From positions 1 to 64,000 of the forward strand of contig CAZNCQ010000002.1 in assembly GCA_964571275.1 (NCBI GenBank): a DNA stretch of 64,000 nt, read 5' to 3'. The notes beneath the pieces were generated by a model. The model was not told where the DNA came from, ran no database searches, and saw nothing but the letters and a program-made list of their open reading frames with translations. Source of the DNA: DASRQZ01 sp964571275 (GTDB taxonomy: Bacteria > Myxococcota_A > Polyangia > Fen-1088). The translations under genes were made by a program, and so were the position numbers. Below, one piece after another: positions 43,750 through 53,947 of the stretch (position 1 is the stretch's first letter; each line of letters starts with the position of its first letter).

Positions 43750-46131
43750 GTGAAATCGACTGACCTGATGAAGGTGGCGGCGGCCGTGCTGGCGGCGGCG
43801 GTGGGCGCGCTGGCGTCCGGGTGTTCGGGCGGCAACTCGAGCGCGTCGGGAATGGGTGGCGCGACCGGAGCGGGCGGGCTGGCGGTCGCGACCTGCGCCG
43901 CCGACCCCGCGCCCAGCGCGGCGGGCGGCGCGGGTGGCACGACGACCTGCCAGAGCAACCCCGCCGACTACCCGTACATGTTCTGGGACCCGTGCGCGCC
44001 GCTGGAGGATCGCATCAACGACCTTCTGACCCAGCTCACGCTCGATGAGAAGCAGACATTGCTCACGCCCGGCGCGCCGGGCGTGCCGCGGCTGAATCTG
44101 CCGCCGCTGGCGCTGATGACGGAAGGCCTGCACGGGCTGGCAACCGCGTCCGACCCCACCACGACCACCGGCAGCCTGATCCTGACCGCCACCCAGTTTC
44201 CGCAAGCATTCGGCCTGGGCGAATCCTGGGACCCCCAGGTCACGAACACCGTGGGCGCCACCGCCGGCTACGAAGCGCGCGTCTACCACGCGCATGGCGT
44301 CGGCCCCACCGGGCGGGGCGCCGGCCTGGTCGTGCTCACGCCCAACGTCGATCTCGCGCGCGATCCGCGCTGGGGCCGCACCGAGGAGTCCTATGGCGAG
44401 GATCCATTCCTGATCGGCGAGATGGCCAAGAGCTACATCGCGGGCCTGCACGGCAACGACCCCAAGTACCTCCTGGCGGGGTCGCTGCTGAAACACTTCA
44501 TGGCCAACAGCAACGAGGACACGCGCATGACCAGCTCGTCGAACCTCGACGACCGCAACCTGCGCGAGTACTACTCGGCGTCGTTCGCGACCGCGGTGCG
44601 CGGCGGCGCCAACGCGATGATGACCGCGTACAACCAGATCAACGGCATCCCGGCGGCGGTGACGCCGCTCCTGAAGTCGATGGTGATCGGCGAATGGGGA
44701 TTCCAGGGGTTCTTTGCCACCGACGGACAGGCCCCCAGCAACCTGGTCAGCGGCCAGCACTACTACACGAACATCGATCAATCGATCGGCGCGGTCATCG
44801 CCGGCGGCACCGGCATTCTGCTGCAAAATGCGGCCGTGACATCGATCCGCGACGACGTTCAGACCGGCGCTCTCAGCGGCGACGACATCGATGCAGCGTT
44901 GCGGCCGGTGTTCCGGGTGCGTTTCCGGCTGGGCGAATTCGATCCACCGGAGATGGTGCCCTACAGCCAGATCCAGGGCACCGAGACGCCATGGAACACG
45001 CCAGACGCCAGCGCGCGCGTACTGGACGTGACCCACAAGACGCTGGTGCTGCTCAAGAACGACGACAACACCTTGCCGCTCGACCGCACTCAGCTCGGCA
45101 GCGTCGCCGTGATCGGGCCGCGCGCCGATTCCGTGCTGCGCGACTGGTATGGCGGCAATCCGCCGTACGCGGTGACTCCGCGGCAAGGGATCGCCAACAA
45201 GCTCGGGCCCGGCGTCACCATCAACTACGCTCTCGATGACAGCACCGGCGAAGCGACCGCGGCGGCGGCGGCCTCCGACGTCGCGCTGGTGTTCGTCGGC
45301 AACCACCCGACCTGCGGCGACTCGCCGTTTCCGCCCTGGGGCACCTGCCCGTCGCAGTACGAGGGGCGCGAACAGGTCGACCGCGTCTACATCACGCTCG
45401 AGCCGTCGCAGCTGGAACTGGTTCAGAGCGTGAGGGCGGCCAACGCGCGCACGATCGTGGTGCTGGTGTCGAGCTTCCCGATCGGCATCGACTGGATCAA
45501 CGACAACGTGCCGGCGGTGTTGCACGTCACCAACTCCAGCCAGGAGCTGGGCAATGCCGTCGCCGACGCGCTCTTCGGCGACTACAACCCCGGTGGCCGC
45601 ACGACGACCACCTGGTATCACAGCGAGGCCGACATTCCGACCGCCCTCACCGACTACGACATCAAGGAGGGCACGACGTACTGGTACTACACCGGCTCGC
45701 CGCTCTACCCGTTCGGCCACGGATTGTCGTATTCGACGTTCGCCTACTCGAACCTGACCATCAGCGCGCCCAGCGTGTCGCCGACGGCGGCCGCGGGATC
45801 CTGCGCCGCGGTCACGGTCGGCGCCGACGTCACCAATACCAGCGCGATCGCAGGCGACGAGGTCGTGCAGCTCTACGTCGCGTATCCCAACTCGACGCTG
45901 TCGCCGGACCAGGGACCGCGCCCACGCCAGCAGCTGCGCGGCTTCCAGCGCGTCAGCATCGCCGCCGGCCAGACGGCGCACGTGACGTTCCGGATCGGCG
46001 CGAGCGATCTCTCTTATTACGACGCCGCCAGCGCCGCGTTCGCCGTCGAGGCGGGGGCACCGGTCGAGCTGCAGATCGGCGCGTCGTCGGCCGACATCCG
46101 CCTGCGCGGCATGCTCGACGTGGTGCCGTAG
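43750..46131 (+). CDS. GH3 glycoside hydrolase lipoprotein (beta-xylosidase-like)
   Basis: The 793-residue enzyme has a lipoprotein signal (AAAVLAAAVGALASGC) and a Gly/Ala linker before the (beta/alpha)8 domain. Motifs typical of the beta-xylosidase/beta-glucosidase branch are seen: LMTEGLHG, RDPRWGRTEESYGEDPFL, KHFMANSNED and the nucleophile Asp325 in GFFATDGQAPSNL. The second alpha/beta domain has LVLLKNDDNTLPL. An Fn3-like domain ends it (GDEVVQLYVAYPNS). It should remove terminal beta-linked sugars from oligosaccharides at the cell surface. It sits near a CBM3 lipoprotein, consistent with plant polymer use. Confidence 0.93.
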   Translation: MKSTDLMKVAAAVLAAAVGALASGCSGGNSSASGMGGATGAGGLAVATCAADPAPSAAGGAGGTTTCQSNPADYPYMFWDPCAPLEDRINDLLTQLTLDEKQTLLTPGAPGVPRLNLPPLALMTEGLHGLATASDPTTTTGSLILTATQFPQAFGLGESWDPQVTNTVGATAGYEARVYHAHGVGPTGRGAGLVVLTPNVDLARDPRWGRTEESYGEDPFLIGEMAKSYIAGLHGNDPKYLLAGSLLKHFMANSNEDTRMTSSSNLDDRNLREYYSASFATAVRGGANAMMTAYNQINGIPAAVTPLLKSMVIGEWGFQGFFATDGQAPSNLVSGQHYYTNIDQSIGAVIAGGTGILLQNAAVTSIRDDVQTGALSGDDIDAALRPVFRVRFRLGEFDPPEMVPYSQIQGTETPWNTPDASARVLDVTHKTLVLLKNDDNTLPLDRTQLGSVAVIGPRADSVLRDWYGGNPPYAVTPRQGIANKLGPGVTINYALDDSTGEATAAAAASDVALVFVGNHPTCGDSPFPPWGTCPSQYEGREQVDRVYITLEPSQLELVQSVRAANARTIVVLVSSFPIGIDWINDNVPAVLHVTNSSQELGNAVADALFGDYNPGGRTTTTWYHSEADIPTALTDYDIKEGTTYWYYTGSPLYPFGHGLSYSTFAYSNLTISAPSVSPTAAAGSCAAVTVGADVTNTSAIAGDEVVQLYVAYPNSTLSPDQGPRPRQQLRGFQRVSIAAGQTAHVTFRIGASDLSYYDAASAAFAVEAGAPVELQIGASSADIRLRGMLDVVP

Positions 46132-46145
46132 GCGCAGCCGGGGAA

Positions 46146-46925
46146 TCAGAGGCCGGCGACGGCGAGCGGTAGCAAGCGCGCGAGGCGCTCGGCCCAGGCG
46201 ATCTGACCCGACTCCTCGGCGATCAGATCCTGGCGGATCTCGATCTCGACGTGGGGCAGCTCGCGCTCGGCGCCGTGGTGGTTGATCGAGTAGTCGGAGG
46301 TGTCGGTGACCGCGTAGGGCTCGTTGCAACCCACGACCAGGTCGCCCTCGGCGCGCAGCAGGCGCAAGAGCGGCTCGGCGACGCGCACGTCGCGATTGAA
46401 GAGCACGCCGGCGTGCCACGGGCGCGCGCCGGCGAGAAAGACCGGCGTGAAGCTGTGAACCGCGATCAAGATCGCCGGCCGCTGCTGATCGCGGCGCCGG
46501 TCGAGCTCGGCGCGGATCTGACCGTGATAGGGCTCGAAGATCTCGCGCGCCCGCGCCGCGGCCTGTTCCGGCGTGACCTGCTGATTGCCAGGGATCGACG
46601 TGCGCTCGCTGCTGGTCGCGATCGATTCGGGGTGCCCGAGCTGTCGATTGCAATCGATCACCAGGCGCGAGTAGCGCTGGCAAGCCACGAACGCATCCAG
46701 CGCCGCGCCCAGCCGCAGCGCCACGCCGCGCGCGCCGATGTCCCAGGCGATGTGCCGTTGCAGCTCCTCGGGCGACAGGCCCAGCGAGCCCAGCGCGCGC
46801 GGCAGCCGTCGCCCGGCGTGATCGCAGGTGAGCACGAACGGCGATGCGCCGGCGCGTCCCTCGACCTCGAACGGCTCCGGCTCGTCATCGCCCAGCAAGC
46901 GCGCGGGCGGAAGCGGCGCGGTCAT
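46146..46925 (-). CDS. N-formylglutamate amidohydrolase-family protein
   Basis: The 259-residue protein belongs to the FGase/HutG-like zinc hydrolase family. It has the signature SPFVLTCDHAGRRLPRALGSLGL, the motif HIAWDIGARGVALRLGAALDA, RYSRLVIDCNR, and ILIAVHSFTPVFL with metal-ligand His. No signal peptide. No hut genes are near, so the substrate may not be formylglutamate; related proteins act on other N-acyl amino acids. It is convergent with the GH3 gene with 14 bases between. Confidence 0.85.
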   Translation of the reverse strand: MTAPLPPARLLGDDEPEPFEVEGRAGASPFVLTCDHAGRRLPRALGSLGLSPEELQRHIAWDIGARGVALRLGAALDAFVACQRYSRLVIDCNRQLGHPESIATSSERTSIPGNQQVTPEQAAARAREIFEPYHGQIRAELDRRRDQQRPAILIAVHSFTPVFLAGARPWHAGVLFNRDVRVAEPLLRLLRAEGDLVVGCNEPYAVTDTSDYSINHHGAERELPHVEIEIRQDLIAEESGQIAWAERLARLLPLAVAGL

Positions 46926-47066
46926 GACGACGATGTCCGGATGCGAAAGGGTGGGGCCTCGCTCACCCTCTTGCTCCTACGCCGAGACGCGAAAGAACGC
47001 CACCGCGATGTGCGTCCCGGCGCGCGCCCGCGGGGCCCGGCACGCGCGTTGCTCCACGGACGTCCC

Positions 47067-47743
<677 letters not shown>

Positions 47744-47747
<4 letters not shown>

Positions 47748-48748
47748 GCGGGATCGCGACATTCATGTCCCGATCGAGCGCTCGGCGGCTGGTCGCCTGG
47801 CTCGTGCCCGTCGCGGTGGCCCTGTGCGCGCCGTCGCGCGCGGCCGCCGGCCGCCCGTCGCTGGTGGTGCTGCCCGCAAGCGGACGAGGAGTGTCGGCGC
47901 CGATCATCGAGCGCGCGCGGCGCTTGTTCGTCGAGAGCCTGGGCCGCCCCACCCGCTTCCACGTGGCCGACTACGATCGCCCGCCGACCGCGGATCGCCC
48001 GCCCGCCGAAGCGGCGGTGCAGATCGCACGGCTCACCGGTGGCGACCTCGCGGTCGCGCTCGACCTGTCGCACGAAGGCGCCGAAACGACGTTCGACGTT
48101 CATTGCTGGGACGCAATCAGCGGCGAGAGCCGCTGCCACTTGCGCGAGAAGACCGCCGCCGGGCCCGAGCTGCTGCCCGACTTCACCGAGTGGCTGGCGA
48201 TGCGGCTCACGCGAGAGCTCGACGCCTTGCCCGAGACGGTGGCGCCGAGCGACGGATTCCTCGGCCCCAAAGCGCACCGAGAACCGCGCACGTTCACCTT
48301 CGGCGCGCGCGCGGGCGTGATGGTGCCGATCGATTCGCCCGCGCGGACCTCGTCGCCGCTGGGCGGCTTCGGCGTGTTCATGGCCGCTGACGCCGGCTCG
48401 GTCTTCGTGACGCTGGGCCTGGACCACGAGTCGGGCAACGACGACCATCGATCGTGGGGCGTCGGGCTCGAGCTCGACGCGCCGCTCGCCGATGGCGAGC
48501 GCCTGCCCTATCTCGGCGCCGGCGCCTGGTTCGTCGCACAGCACCTGGGTGGCCAGGGCGCCTCGGGCTTGCAGTTGCGGCCGACGCTGGGAGTTCTGTG
48601 GGGGCGGCACGACGTCGCCCACCTGCGGACCGAGGTCGGGTATTTCGTCGATCTCTTCGAGGAGCGCGCGCCGGACCGCTTGATTCCCGGCAGCGGCCAG
48701 GCCCATCTCAGCCACGGATTGATGATATCGGTGGGAGCGGCATTCTGA
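47744..48748 (+). CDS. Secreted protein with C-terminal beta-barrel-like region
   Basis: The 334-residue product has an N-terminal signal (RLVAWLVPVAVALCAPSRAAA). Residues 45-170 form an alpha/beta part that resembles a periplasmic activity-reporting domain (SLVVLPASGRGVSAPIIERARRLFVESLGR, then GGDLAVALDLSHEGAETTFDVHCWDAISGES). The rest is beta-rich (TFTFGARAGVMVPIDSP, HLSHGLMISVGAAF) with a final Phe, as in outer-membrane proteins. ATGA overlaps link it to both neighbours. Family not recognised. Confidence 0.7.
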
Positions 48749-49734
48749 TGCGCAGGCATTCACAAGGCCCACGACGGGCGGCATTGAGCGAGCTCGGTTC
48801 ATTGCTACCGCTGGCAATGATCGGACTTCTGATTGCCAATGACCACGTCTTCAAGTTCGTCTTCCACAACGCGCTCACCGGCAAGCTCTCGGACGTTGCC
48901 ATCTGCTTCATCATGCCGCTGCTGGTCTCGGCGTCGCTGGGGTTGGCCGCGCGGATCGACCTCCGCTGGCGGCTCTGGGCGGGCGCGGTGGTCACGGCGA
49001 TCGTCTTCTCGGCGCTGGAAATGTCGGACTGGGCCGGCGGCTGGTTCGTTCGCATGGTGGCGCTCGTGTTCGGCGTGAAGCACACCGTGCTGACGCGCGA
49101 CCCGACCGATCTGCTTGCCCTCGCGTGCGTCCCGCTCGCGGTCGCGTATGGCCGGTGGCGCGCGCGCGACGCGCGGCGCGATGTCGATGTCGATGTCGGC
49201 CTCCGCTGGCCACGCGTCCGCGGGGCGCTCGCGCTGGCCACCGGCTCGCTGGCGCTGATGGCGACCACCGCGCCCGAGCAGTGCGGAAAGTGGTCGGCAC
49301 CGACGGTGTTCCAGGTCGACGGCGATTGCGGCACCGGCGGGATCATCGTCGTCGAGGCCGACCCCTACGGTGCGCTCGCCGTCACCAACCAGGCGGCGCT
49401 GCTGGCGCCCGAGCCGGACGGCGCCAACCTCGGCCGCGAGCAGCGGTACCGCGGAACCAGCTGCCCGTATACGCTCGAGCAGGGGGACTGGGACATCACG
49501 ATTGGCGACTGCTCGACGCCGGTGGTCTCGCCCGACGCCGGAGCCGCACCGATCGACGGGGGCGCACCCGACGCGAGCCGTCTGCTCGATGCGGGCTCGT
49601 CGAACACCTCCTCCTGCCAGGCTGGTTACCGTCAATGCCAGGCGACGGTCGAGACCGACGGCCTCTGGTTCACCTGTCACGGCGCCGATCCCGGCGTCGC
49701 CCTCTGCCGCTCGCGGCTGGCGGTGCTGCCATGA
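48748..49734 (+). CDS. Membrane protein with periplasmic Cys-bearing domain
   Basis: This 328-residue protein has four or five membrane segments in the first 175 residues (LLPLAMIGLLIANDHVFKFVF, AICFIMPLLVSASLGLAA, RLWAGAVVTAIVFSALEM, LALATGSLALMATTA). A beta-rich C-terminal domain follows with six Cys. The first bases overlap the previous stop (TGATG). No known family is recognised, but the N-terminal segment HNALTGKLSDVAICFIMPLL resembles small-solute membrane proteins found in myxobacterial operons. Confidence 0.7.
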   Translation: MRRHSQGPRRAALSELGSLLPLAMIGLLIANDHVFKFVFHNALTGKLSDVAICFIMPLLVSASLGLAARIDLRWRLWAGAVVTAIVFSALEMSDWAGGWFVRMVALVFGVKHTVLTRDPTDLLALACVPLAVAYGRWRARDARRDVDVDVGLRWPRVRGALALATGSLALMATTAPEQCGKWSAPTVFQVDGDCGTGGIIVVEADPYGALAVTNQAALLAPEPDGANLGREQRYRGTSCPYTLEQGDWDITIGDCSTPVVSPDAGAAPIDGGAPDASRLLDAGSSNTSSCQAGYRQCQATVETDGLWFTCHGADPGVALCRSRLAVLP

Positions 49735-50144
49735 CGCTGTCAAGAATGCGACGGAACGGCGCGCGTCAATCCATCGCTGCGTTGCGCGCGATCGTCACGT
49801 TCGTGGCGCTGGGGCTGGCCGCCTGCGACGATCCGGAATGCCCCGACGATCAGTTCGTCGTCGAGGAGAACGGCTCGTGCGCGTCGTCGCCGCAGCGATT
49901 CACGATCTCGGCGACGCAATGCCATGTCGCTTTGACCGCCACCGCGGACGCCGGCTTGCCGACCCAGGGCGCGATGGGCCCAAGCCCGGTGCCGCTGCGC
50001 CAGGGCGGTTTCATCCTCTATACCGACTCGCCGTCGTTCCGCCTCTGCCGCGCCCAGCGCGTGGACTATCGACTGGAGCTGTCGTGCTTCGACAACGACG
50101 ACGCGCTGGTCTGTCAGGCCGAGCTCACCGAGCCAGCATTCTGA
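49731..50144 (+). CDS. Small lipoprotein, last gene of the operon
   Basis: The 137-residue protein has a lipobox (IVTFVALGLAAC) and a Cys-bearing beta domain (DQFVVEENGSCASSPQRFTISATQCHVALTATADAG, then CRAQRVDYRLELSCFDNDDALVC). It starts with ATGA overlap on the previous stop. Six Cys suggest three disulfides. Not recognised; its location suggests work with the three upstream gene products. Confidence 0.7.
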   Translation: MTLSRMRRNGARQSIAALRAIVTFVALGLAACDDPECPDDQFVVEENGSCASSPQRFTISATQCHVALTATADAGLPTQGAMGPSPVPLRQGGFILYTDSPSFRLCRAQRVDYRLELSCFDNDDALVCQAELTEPAF

Positions 50145-50284
50145 CACGCGCGCGGGCAACGTCGTTCCGACGGTGAGCGCAGCGGATCGCGCCGCGCACA
50201 CGCGCGCACGAGCGCGCGCAAGACGACATCACGACCGACGGCGGCAATGCTCAAGTCGCCGTCGGAGACGCCGATGCGAAGCTC

Positions 50285-52198
50285 ATGGTGAGCGCGCGGT
50301 TTCGGCGTTTGTCCCTCGCGGCAATCTCAGCAAGCAGTGAGGGGCGGCGCGCGGCGCTGGCCGCTCTGGTGATCGCCTTCGCGGCGACCGGGTGCGCGTT
50401 TCATGAAACCGGGCATCCGGGCGGCGGCGCCGGCAGCACCGGCGACAATGACGCCAGCGCCGACGCGCCGGCGTCGAACGGTGGCAACGGCGGACGCAGC
50501 GACGGCGGCGGTGACCGAGCCAGCGGCGGGCGCGACGGCGCGGCCGACGGCGCCGGAGGATCGACGCCGACCTGTCCCGCGACCTGTCCCAGCGGTCAGA
50601 CGTGCCTGAACGGCACCTGCCAGAACGATCCGTGCGCCGCCGCCACCGCGATGATGTGCGCGAGCGGCACCAGCTGCAAAGCGACCTGCGTCGAGGTGAC
50701 GGATCCGTGCGCGGGCAAGACCTGCCCAACGAATCAAAGCTGCGTCGACGGCGAGTGCGTCGCCGGATGCTTCACGCAAAGCTGCGCAGGCGTCGTCTGC
50801 CCCAGCGGACAGTATTGCTCGCCGAGCACCGGCAAGTGCGCGATGCTGAACGCGTGCGACGCCGCTTGCGGCCCGGGCAAGGCGTGCAATCTCACCTGCG
50901 TCCCGCCCAATCCGTGCGCCACCGTTCATTGCGCGAGCAATCAGGTTTGTAGCAACGGGACCTGCGTGGTGAACCTGTGCGCGGGCGTGAAGTGTGCCGC
51001 CGGCAGCGTGTGCAGCAACGGCGCGTGCATCAACACCTGTGATTGCGGCGCTGGCTGCGGTACCAACGGCCATTGTTCGGTCGGCACGTGCGTCTGCACC
51101 CCGACCTGTCCAGCCGACGGCAGCCGCGCCGGCCTCGACAACGGCTGCAACGGCAAGTGCCCGTGCAAGGCCGGCAGCGTCACGTACATGAACAACTGCT
51201 GCATGCCGAACTGCCCGACGGACTACAGCCGCGGCGGCATGACCGACGGCTGCGGCAACACCTGTGGTTGCGCCAGCGGCTCGGTCCTCTACGGCGGCAG
51301 CTGCTGCAAGCCCAACTGCCCCACTGACGGCAGCCGCGGCGGCATGACCGACGGTTGCGGCAACACCTGCGGTTGCAAGAGCGGCACGACCCTCTACATG
51401 GGCGCCTGCTGCACTCCGAATTGCCCCACCGACTATAGCCGCGGTGGCATGGACGACAGCTGCGGCAAGACCTGCGGCTGCCAGAGCGGCTCGGTCCTCT
51501 ACGGCGGCAGCTGCTGCAAGCCCAACTGCCCCACCGACGGCAGCCGCGGCGGCATGGACGACGCTTGCGGCAAGACCTGCGCCTGCGCGAGCGGCAGCAC
51601 CCTCTACATGGGCGCTTGCTGCACGCCCAACTGCCCCACCGATTACAGCCGCGGCGGCATGGACGACACTTGCGGCAAGACCTGCGGTTGCCAGAGCGGC
51701 TCGGTTCTCTACGGCGGCAGCTGCTGCAAGCCCAACTGCCCCACCGACGGCAGCCGCGGCGGCATGAGCGACGGTTGCGGCAACACCTGCGGATGCCCCA
51801 GCGGCAAGGTCCTTTACATGAACGCCTGCTGCGCGCCCAACTGTCCGACCGACAACAGCCGCGCCGGCATGTCCGACGGCTGCGGCAAGACCTGCGCCTG
51901 CATGAGCGGCTCGGTCCTCTACGGCGGCGGCTGTTGCAAGCCGAGCTGCCCGACAGACGGCACCTGCGGTGGCGGCGACGGCTGCGGCGGCACGTGCGGT
52001 TGCGGCGCTGGCGGCAAGTGCACGAACGGGCTCTGCCCCGGCAAGACCTGCACGCCGGCCTGCGGTTGCGGGCAGCTCTGCAACAACGGTCAATGCGTAC
52101 CGGTGACCTGCAGCCCCGACGTCGTTCAGTGCGGATGCGGCTGCTGCGGGAGCGGCGAGATCTGCGTCGGCGGCGTGTGCCAGCCCGGAATCGGCTGA
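50285..52198 (+). CDS. Cys-rich lipoprotein with 35-residue tandem repeats
   Basis: The 637-residue protein has a lipobox (ALVIAFAATGC), a Gly/Asp/Ala linker, and Cys-rich EGF-like segments at about residues 95-305 (CPSGQTCLNGTCQND, CAGKTCPTNQSCVDGEC). Residues 307-551 are seven 35-residue repeats, and part of an eighth follows. Each unit has CPTD-S-R-G-GM-D-CG-TC-C-SG--LY---CC with six conserved Cys. The tail has further CGC and CNNGQC pairs. The next gene starts six bases after the stop. Surface display is inferred. Confidence 0.9.
   Translation: MVSARFRRLSLAAISASSEGRRAALAALVIAFAATGCAFHETGHPGGGAGSTGDNDASADAPASNGGNGGRSDGGGDRASGGRDGAADGAGGSTPTCPATCPSGQTCLNGTCQNDPCAAATAMMCASGTSCKATCVEVTDPCAGKTCPTNQSCVDGECVAGCFTQSCAGVVCPSGQYCSPSTGKCAMLNACDAACGPGKACNLTCVPPNPCATVHCASNQVCSNGTCVVNLCAGVKCAAGSVCSNGACINTCDCGAGCGTNGHCSVGTCVCTPTCPADGSRAGLDNGCNGKCPCKAGSVTYMNNCCMPNCPTDYSRGGMTDGCGNTCGCASGSVLYGGSCCKPNCPTDGSRGGMTDGCGNTCGCKSGTTLYMGACCTPNCPTDYSRGGMDDSCGKTCGCQSGSVLYGGSCCKPNCPTDGSRGGMDDACGKTCACASGSTLYMGACCTPNCPTDYSRGGMDDTCGKTCGCQSGSVLYGGSCCKPNCPTDGSRGGMSDGCGNTCGCPSGKVLYMNACCAPNCPTDNSRAGMSDGCGKTCACMSGSVLYGGGCCKPSCPTDGTCGGGDGCGGTCGCGAGGKCTNGLCPGKTCTPACGCGQLCNNGQCVPVTCSPDVVQCGCGCCGSGEICVGGVCQPGIG
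51203..51937 (+). repeat. Seven 105-bp coding repeats in alternating A/B order
   Basis: Units begin at 51203, 51308, 51413, 51518, 51623, 51728 and 51833, and a degenerate eighth follows. Odd units read DYSRGG...SVLYGGSCC and even units DGSRGG...LYMGACC or similar. So the true period is a 70-residue dimer, which suggests growth by duplication of a two-unit block. Confidence 0.9.
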
Positions 52199-52204
52199 CG
52201 CGCG

Positions 52205-53938
52205 GTGACCAGCGTGAGCAACGAGACGACGGCGCGGAGTCGCAGCGAGAACAAGGTCGCCGTGCTGGCGCTCGCCAGCGCGGCGCTGGCCGCGGCGGGG
52301 TCCATCGCGGGCTGCACCTGGGGCTATCCCCAGAACCTGGCCCGCGACCAGGCTCAACCGGACGGCGGCACCAAGCCGCCGCCGGTGAAGCTTCAGAAGT
52401 GTAACGGCTTGTGCACCGACTTCCCGACGACGCCGGTCATCACGGGCGGCGCCCCGGCGAACGCGCCGTCGATGTTCACCGCCACCGGAACCGCGGCCGG
52501 CCCCTGCATCGCCGAGCCTGAAGATGGAACGCTGCTGCCCAACAACTGGCTACGCCCCCGCGTCAAGGTGTCGGCGCCGGCCTCGACCCTGCTGCAGATC
52601 ACTTTTCACTCGCCCAAGGAAGCCAACGACCTGGTCGTCTACACCGCCGACGACAACTGGGCGATGGACAAGACCGTGTGGCAGAACATCGCCACGCACG
52701 TCGTCGATTCGCCGATCACCGTCTCCGTGCGCGCGCTCGGCGCGAGCGGTCCGACGCTGGCCAGCACGTCGTCGTTCACGATCGCGCCGGTCGCCGCGGG
52801 CGGCAAGATGGTTTACTGGGCGCTGCGCGGCTACGATGCGTCGATTCCGACCAACACCGAGCTCTTCGGCTTCGGCGTCGGCGACGAGCACGTGGTCTCG
52901 GTGTTGAAGGTCCCGCAGGTGCAGCAGACGACCAGCGGCGCGTCGGAGAGCTGCATTGGCTGCCACACGGCGACGCCCGACGGCGCCTTCGTCGGTTTCA
53001 CGGGCAACTATCCCTGGGGCAACGCGCTCGCGTCGGTGCAGCCGGGCGCGACCGGTGAGATGCCGTCCTTCCTCGGCAACGCGGGCGTCAACACGCTGAC
53101 CCAGGATTTTCACGGCATCATCAGCTTCTCCGGGACGCACTGGGCCGCGAACGATCACATCGCGATCACCACGCTGAGCACGCAGCCTGTCGATCCCGCC
53201 GCCAACCTCATCTGGATGGAGCTCGACTCGGGCAACTCCGGCACGCTCGCGCGCAATCAGGATCCAGCCGGCGCCGCCGCGCCCAACTTCAGCCACGACG
53301 GCAAGCAGATCGTCTACACGTCGACCAACGCGAATCAGGACGGCCGCCTCGGCGTCGGCACCGCCGATCTCTACACCGTGCCCTTCGGCGATCGCGCCGG
53401 CGGAACCGCTCGCCCGATCGCGGGCGCGTCGGACCCGAACTTCGCGGAGTACTACCCGGCGTTCTCGCCCGACGACGAGCTGGTCGCGTTCAATCGCCTG
53501 CCCCAGAGCGACGCCAACATCACGCCGACCGGCGAGCCCTACGACGGTGGCATGTTCTTCAACCCGGCGGCCGAGGTGTGGGTCGTGCCGACGGCCGGCG
53601 GCTCCGCGGTCCGGCTCAGGGCCAACGACCCGCCCAGCTGCACGCCGCCGGTGCTGCCCAACACGCGCGTCTACCCGAACAAGACCGGCTGGGACAACTC
53701 CTGGGCCAAGTGGTCGCCCGACGTCGGAACCTCCGACGACCGCCGCTTCTACTGGATCGTCTTCTCGTCGTACCGCTACGACATCTCGCCGCCGCGCGGC
53801 CAGCTCTACATGACCGCGGTCGTGACCAGCGAGACGCAGACCTCGACCTACCCCGCCGTCTACCTCTGGAATCAGGACCTGACCACGAGCAATCACACGC
53901 CGTCGTGGGAGGCGTACCAGATTCCGATCGTTCCCTAG
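52205..53938 (+). CDS. TolB-like lipoprotein with one c-type heme motif
   Basis: This 577-residue protein begins at a GTG six bases after the previous stop. It has a lipobox (LALASAALAAAGSIAGC) and a Pro/Gly linker. A beta-sandwich at about residues 95-200 precedes a six-bladed-propeller-like region with PD40-type repeats (APNFSHDGKQIVYTS, YYPAFSPDDELVAFNR). One CxxCH (Cys250-Cys253-His254 in ESCIGCHTATPDG) lies between them, which fits a single covalent heme. It likely forms an operon with the Cys-repeat lipoprotein. Redox partner unknown. Confidence 0.82.
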   Translation: MTSVSNETTARSRSENKVAVLALASAALAAAGSIAGCTWGYPQNLARDQAQPDGGTKPPPVKLQKCNGLCTDFPTTPVITGGAPANAPSMFTATGTAAGPCIAEPEDGTLLPNNWLRPRVKVSAPASTLLQITFHSPKEANDLVVYTADDNWAMDKTVWQNIATHVVDSPITVSVRALGASGPTLASTSSFTIAPVAAGGKMVYWALRGYDASIPTNTELFGFGVGDEHVVSVLKVPQVQQTTSGASESCIGCHTATPDGAFVGFTGNYPWGNALASVQPGATGEMPSFLGNAGVNTLTQDFHGIISFSGTHWAANDHIAITTLSTQPVDPAANLIWMELDSGNSGTLARNQDPAGAAAPNFSHDGKQIVYTSTNANQDGRLGVGTADLYTVPFGDRAGGTARPIAGASDPNFAEYYPAFSPDDELVAFNRLPQSDANITPTGEPYDGGMFFNPAAEVWVVPTAGGSAVRLRANDPPSCTPPVLPNTRVYPNKTGWDNSWAKWSPDVGTSDDRRFYWIVFSSYRYDISPPRGQLYMTAVVTSETQTSTYPAVYLWNQDLTTSNHTPSWEAYQIPIVP

Positions 53939-53947
53939 TGCACTAGG
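53934..53947. repeat. Palindrome carrying both convergent stop codons
   Basis: CCTAGTGCACTAGG is a perfect 14-bp palindrome. It holds the TAG stop of the plus-strand gene (53936-53938) and the TAG stop of the minus-strand gene (53943-53945). Only four bases separate the two genes. Confidence 0.9.

Noticed and set aside
43618..46683. 1021-residue minus frame opposite the GH3 gene
   Set aside because: Antisense shadow; Arg/Asp/Val-rich without motifs, whereas the plus frame has full GH3 motifs.
47038..47053. Sigma-54-like -24/-12 element CGGCAC-N5-TTGCT
   Set aside because: It lies only 14 bases before the ATG, so a transcript would have almost no leader. No activator gene is near.
51203..51937. 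CRISPR-like array
   Set aside because: Units are 105 bp, in frame and coding, with no unique spacers and no cas genes.
50327..52357. 676-residue minus frame opposite the Cys repeats
   Set aside because: Repeat pattern is only the complement of the 105-bp units. It is Ala-rich without Cys and has no signal peptide.
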